Assembly (NCBI GenBank): GCA_946615785.1
Contig: CAMOIA010000118.1
Coordinates: 1 to 5,520 of the forward strand
Reading direction: 5' to 3'
Source of the DNA: an uncultured Clostridia bacterium
GTDB lineage: Bacteria; Bacillota; Clostridia; Christensenellales; Aristaeellaceae
DNA: 5,520 nt
The notes below the pieces were generated by a model, which saw only the letters and a list, made by a program, of their open reading frames with translations, was not told the origin of the DNA and did no database searches. Both the position numbers and the translations under genes were made by a program. Below are positions 4,349 to 5,520 of this stretch, one piece after another. The first letter of the stretch is position 1, and each line of letters opens with the position of its first letter.

Positions 4349-5520
4349 ATGACTGTGGCAGAGGCCGTGCTGAATCCGGGCAAGGAAAAACGCGTCTTTT
4401 CGGGACACCCCTGGATTTTCAAAAGCGATATTTCATATGTGGACGCATCCGCAAAGCCCGGGGATGTTGTGACCGTAAAGGCAAGGGGCGGGCGTTTTCT
4501 GTGCCGCGCGGTGTATAATCCCGCGTCGCAGATCGCCCTTCGCATCCTCACATGGCAGGATGAGCCGGTTGACGGCGCGTTCATCCGCGCCCGCGTCACC
4601 CGTGCTGTCGAATACCGCAAAACGTTTGCCGATCTCAAATCCTGCCGGCTCATTTTTGCCGAAAGCGACGGACTGCCCGCCGTCATCTGCGACGCCTTTG
4701 GGGACGCTGTCGTGATGCAGTGCCTGTCGCTCGGCATGGACCGCTTCAAGCAGGATATCTGCGACGCGCTGGAAGATCTGCTGCACCCGGCCTGCATTTA
4801 CGAGCGGGGCGACGTGCCGGTGCGGTCGCTTGAAGGCCTGCCGCTTGAAAGCGCCCTTCTGCGCGGCAAACTGCCGGACGGCAAGGTCGTGATGGCGGAG
4901 AATGGGATCCGCTTTTATGTGGACATCGTCGCCGGGCAGAAGACGGGGTATTTCCTCGACCAGAAGGAAAACCGGGCGGCCATCGCGCCCTTTGTGAAAG
5001 GAAAGACGGTGCTCGACTGCTTCACGCACGTCGGCAGCTTCGCCCTGCACGCGGCGAAATATGGCGCAGGCGAAGTGGTCGGGGTGGATATTTCGGATTA
5101 TGCCTGCCAGTGCGCGGCGGAAAACGCGGCTTTGAACGGTTTTGAAAACGTGCGGTTCGTTACGGCGAACGCGTTTGACTACCTGCGCGAAAGGTCCGAC
5201 GCGGGGGATACCTACGACGTGGTGATCCTCGACCCGCCAGCATTCACGAAGACCCGGGCCGCCGTGGCCGCGGCCGAGCGCGGATACAAGGAAATCAACC
5301 TGCGCGGCATCAAAATGGTCAAGCCCGGCGGGATTCTCGTCACCTGCTCCTGCTCCCAGCATATGCTGCCGGACGCGTTTCGAAACGTCGTGCACGCGGC
5401 GGCGGCGGACGCGCACGCGCGCCTTATGCAGATCGAATGGCGCACCCAGGGGCGCGATCACCCCATTCTGCTGGCCTCGCCGGAGACGCAGTACCTGAAA
5501 TGCGGCATTTTCCGCGTGGA
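4349..5520 (+). CDS. rlmI: Class I SAM-dependent rRNA methyltransferase, RlmI/YwbD family (3' end cut by window edge)
   Basis: This is a homologue of E. coli RlmI, which makes 5-methylcytosine at C1962 of 23S rRNA; the exact target here is inferred. Visible are 390 codons, close to the family's full length of about 395, so only a few residues are missing. Residues about 1-75 form a PUA-like RNA-binding domain (NPGKEKRVFSGHPWIFKSDI, then LCRAVYNPAS and LRIL). A central domain follows to about 185 (FAESDGLPAVICDAF, 103-117). The Rossmann methyltransferase domain has GQKTGYFLDQKENR (196-209), the SAM-binding motif I VLDCFTHVGSFALHAA (221-236), the acidic VGVDIS (244-249), DPPAF (295-299) and TCSCS (332-336). 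Motif I differs from the common LDxFsYTGgF in having THVGS. The start may instead be GTG 4355. It is divergent from the SDR gene. Which RlmI-like paralogue it is cannot be decided from sequence alone. Confidence 0.9.
   Translation, partial: MTVAEAVLNPGKEKRVFSGHPWIFKSDISYVDASAKPGDVVTVKARGGRFLCRAVYNPASQIALRILTWQDEPVDGAFIRARVTRAVEYRKTFADLKSCRLIFAESDGLPAVICDAFGDAVVMQCLSLGMDRFKQDICDALEDLLHPACIYERGDVPVRSLEGLPLESALLRGKLPDGKVVMAENGIRFYVDIVAGQKTGYFLDQKENRAAIAPFVKGKTVLDCFTHVGSFALHAAKYGAGEVVGVDISDYACQCAAENAALNGFENVRFVTANAFDYLRERSDAGDTYDVVILDPPAFTKTRAAVAAAERGYKEINLRGIKMVKPGGILVTCSCSQHMLPDAFRNVVHAAAADAHARLMQIEWRTQGRDHPILLASPETQYLKCGIFRV

Noticed and set aside
4433..5461. 342-codon open frame on the minus strand opposite the rRNA methyltransferase
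   Set aside because: It is a shadow of a GC-rich gene. The opposite strand encodes all the methyltransferase motifs, and the shadow product is His/Arg/Val-rich with no family signature.

Overview
The window looks like a chromosomal housekeeping region of a moderately GC-rich Gram-positive (Firmicutes/Clostridia-type) bacterium. The case rests on the RpoA and L17 sequences, strong AGGAGG-type ribosome binding sites, near-consensus TATAAT promoters, and a secreted peptidoglycan-binding serine hydrolase with a Gram-positive style signal peptide. The exact lineage cannot be fixed from sequence alone. An L17 of 170 residues points to a clostridial side branch rather than to Bacillus.

Layout, left to right. 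(1) Positions 2-1199 are the end of the large ribosomal-protein/RNA polymerase operon: the C-terminal 222 codons of rpoA, then rplQ (L17) 16 nt later. A GC-rich hairpin at 1216-1241 follows and probably ends this operon. (2) Positions 1292-2659 encode an exported protein with a signal peptide, an N-terminal peptidoglycan-binding domain and a class C beta-lactamase/DD-peptidase-type serine hydrolase domain. (3) A strong bidirectional terminator at 2706-2751 separates this gene from the convergent minus-strand rplS (L19; 2756-3103). rplS has its own near-consensus extended -10 promoter, an A/T-rich upstream stretch and a leader of about 70 nt. (4) Positions 3211-3401 are non-coding and rich in nested inverted repeats. 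(5) A minus-strand short-chain dehydrogenase/reductase gene occupies 3402-4268. (6) It is divergent from a plus-strand RlmI/YwbD-type 23S rRNA methyltransferase that starts at 4349 (or GTG 4355) and runs off the right edge, apparently within a few codons of its end. Two near-consensus promoters serving these divergent genes overlap almost completely at 4298-4330.

Functionally, rpoA, rplQ, rplS and the methyltransferase all belong to transcription, ribosome structure or rRNA modification. The serine hydrolase is a cell-envelope protein and the SDR a cytoplasmic oxidoreductase of unknown substrate. I see no mobile element, CRISPR array, tRNA/rRNA or defence system, and no evidence for a wholly new system. 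The items most worth a second look are the overlapping divergent promoters, the enlarged L17, the stand-alone rplS with its leader, the altered YxN motif in the serine hydrolase, and the hairpin-rich spacer at 3265-3356.
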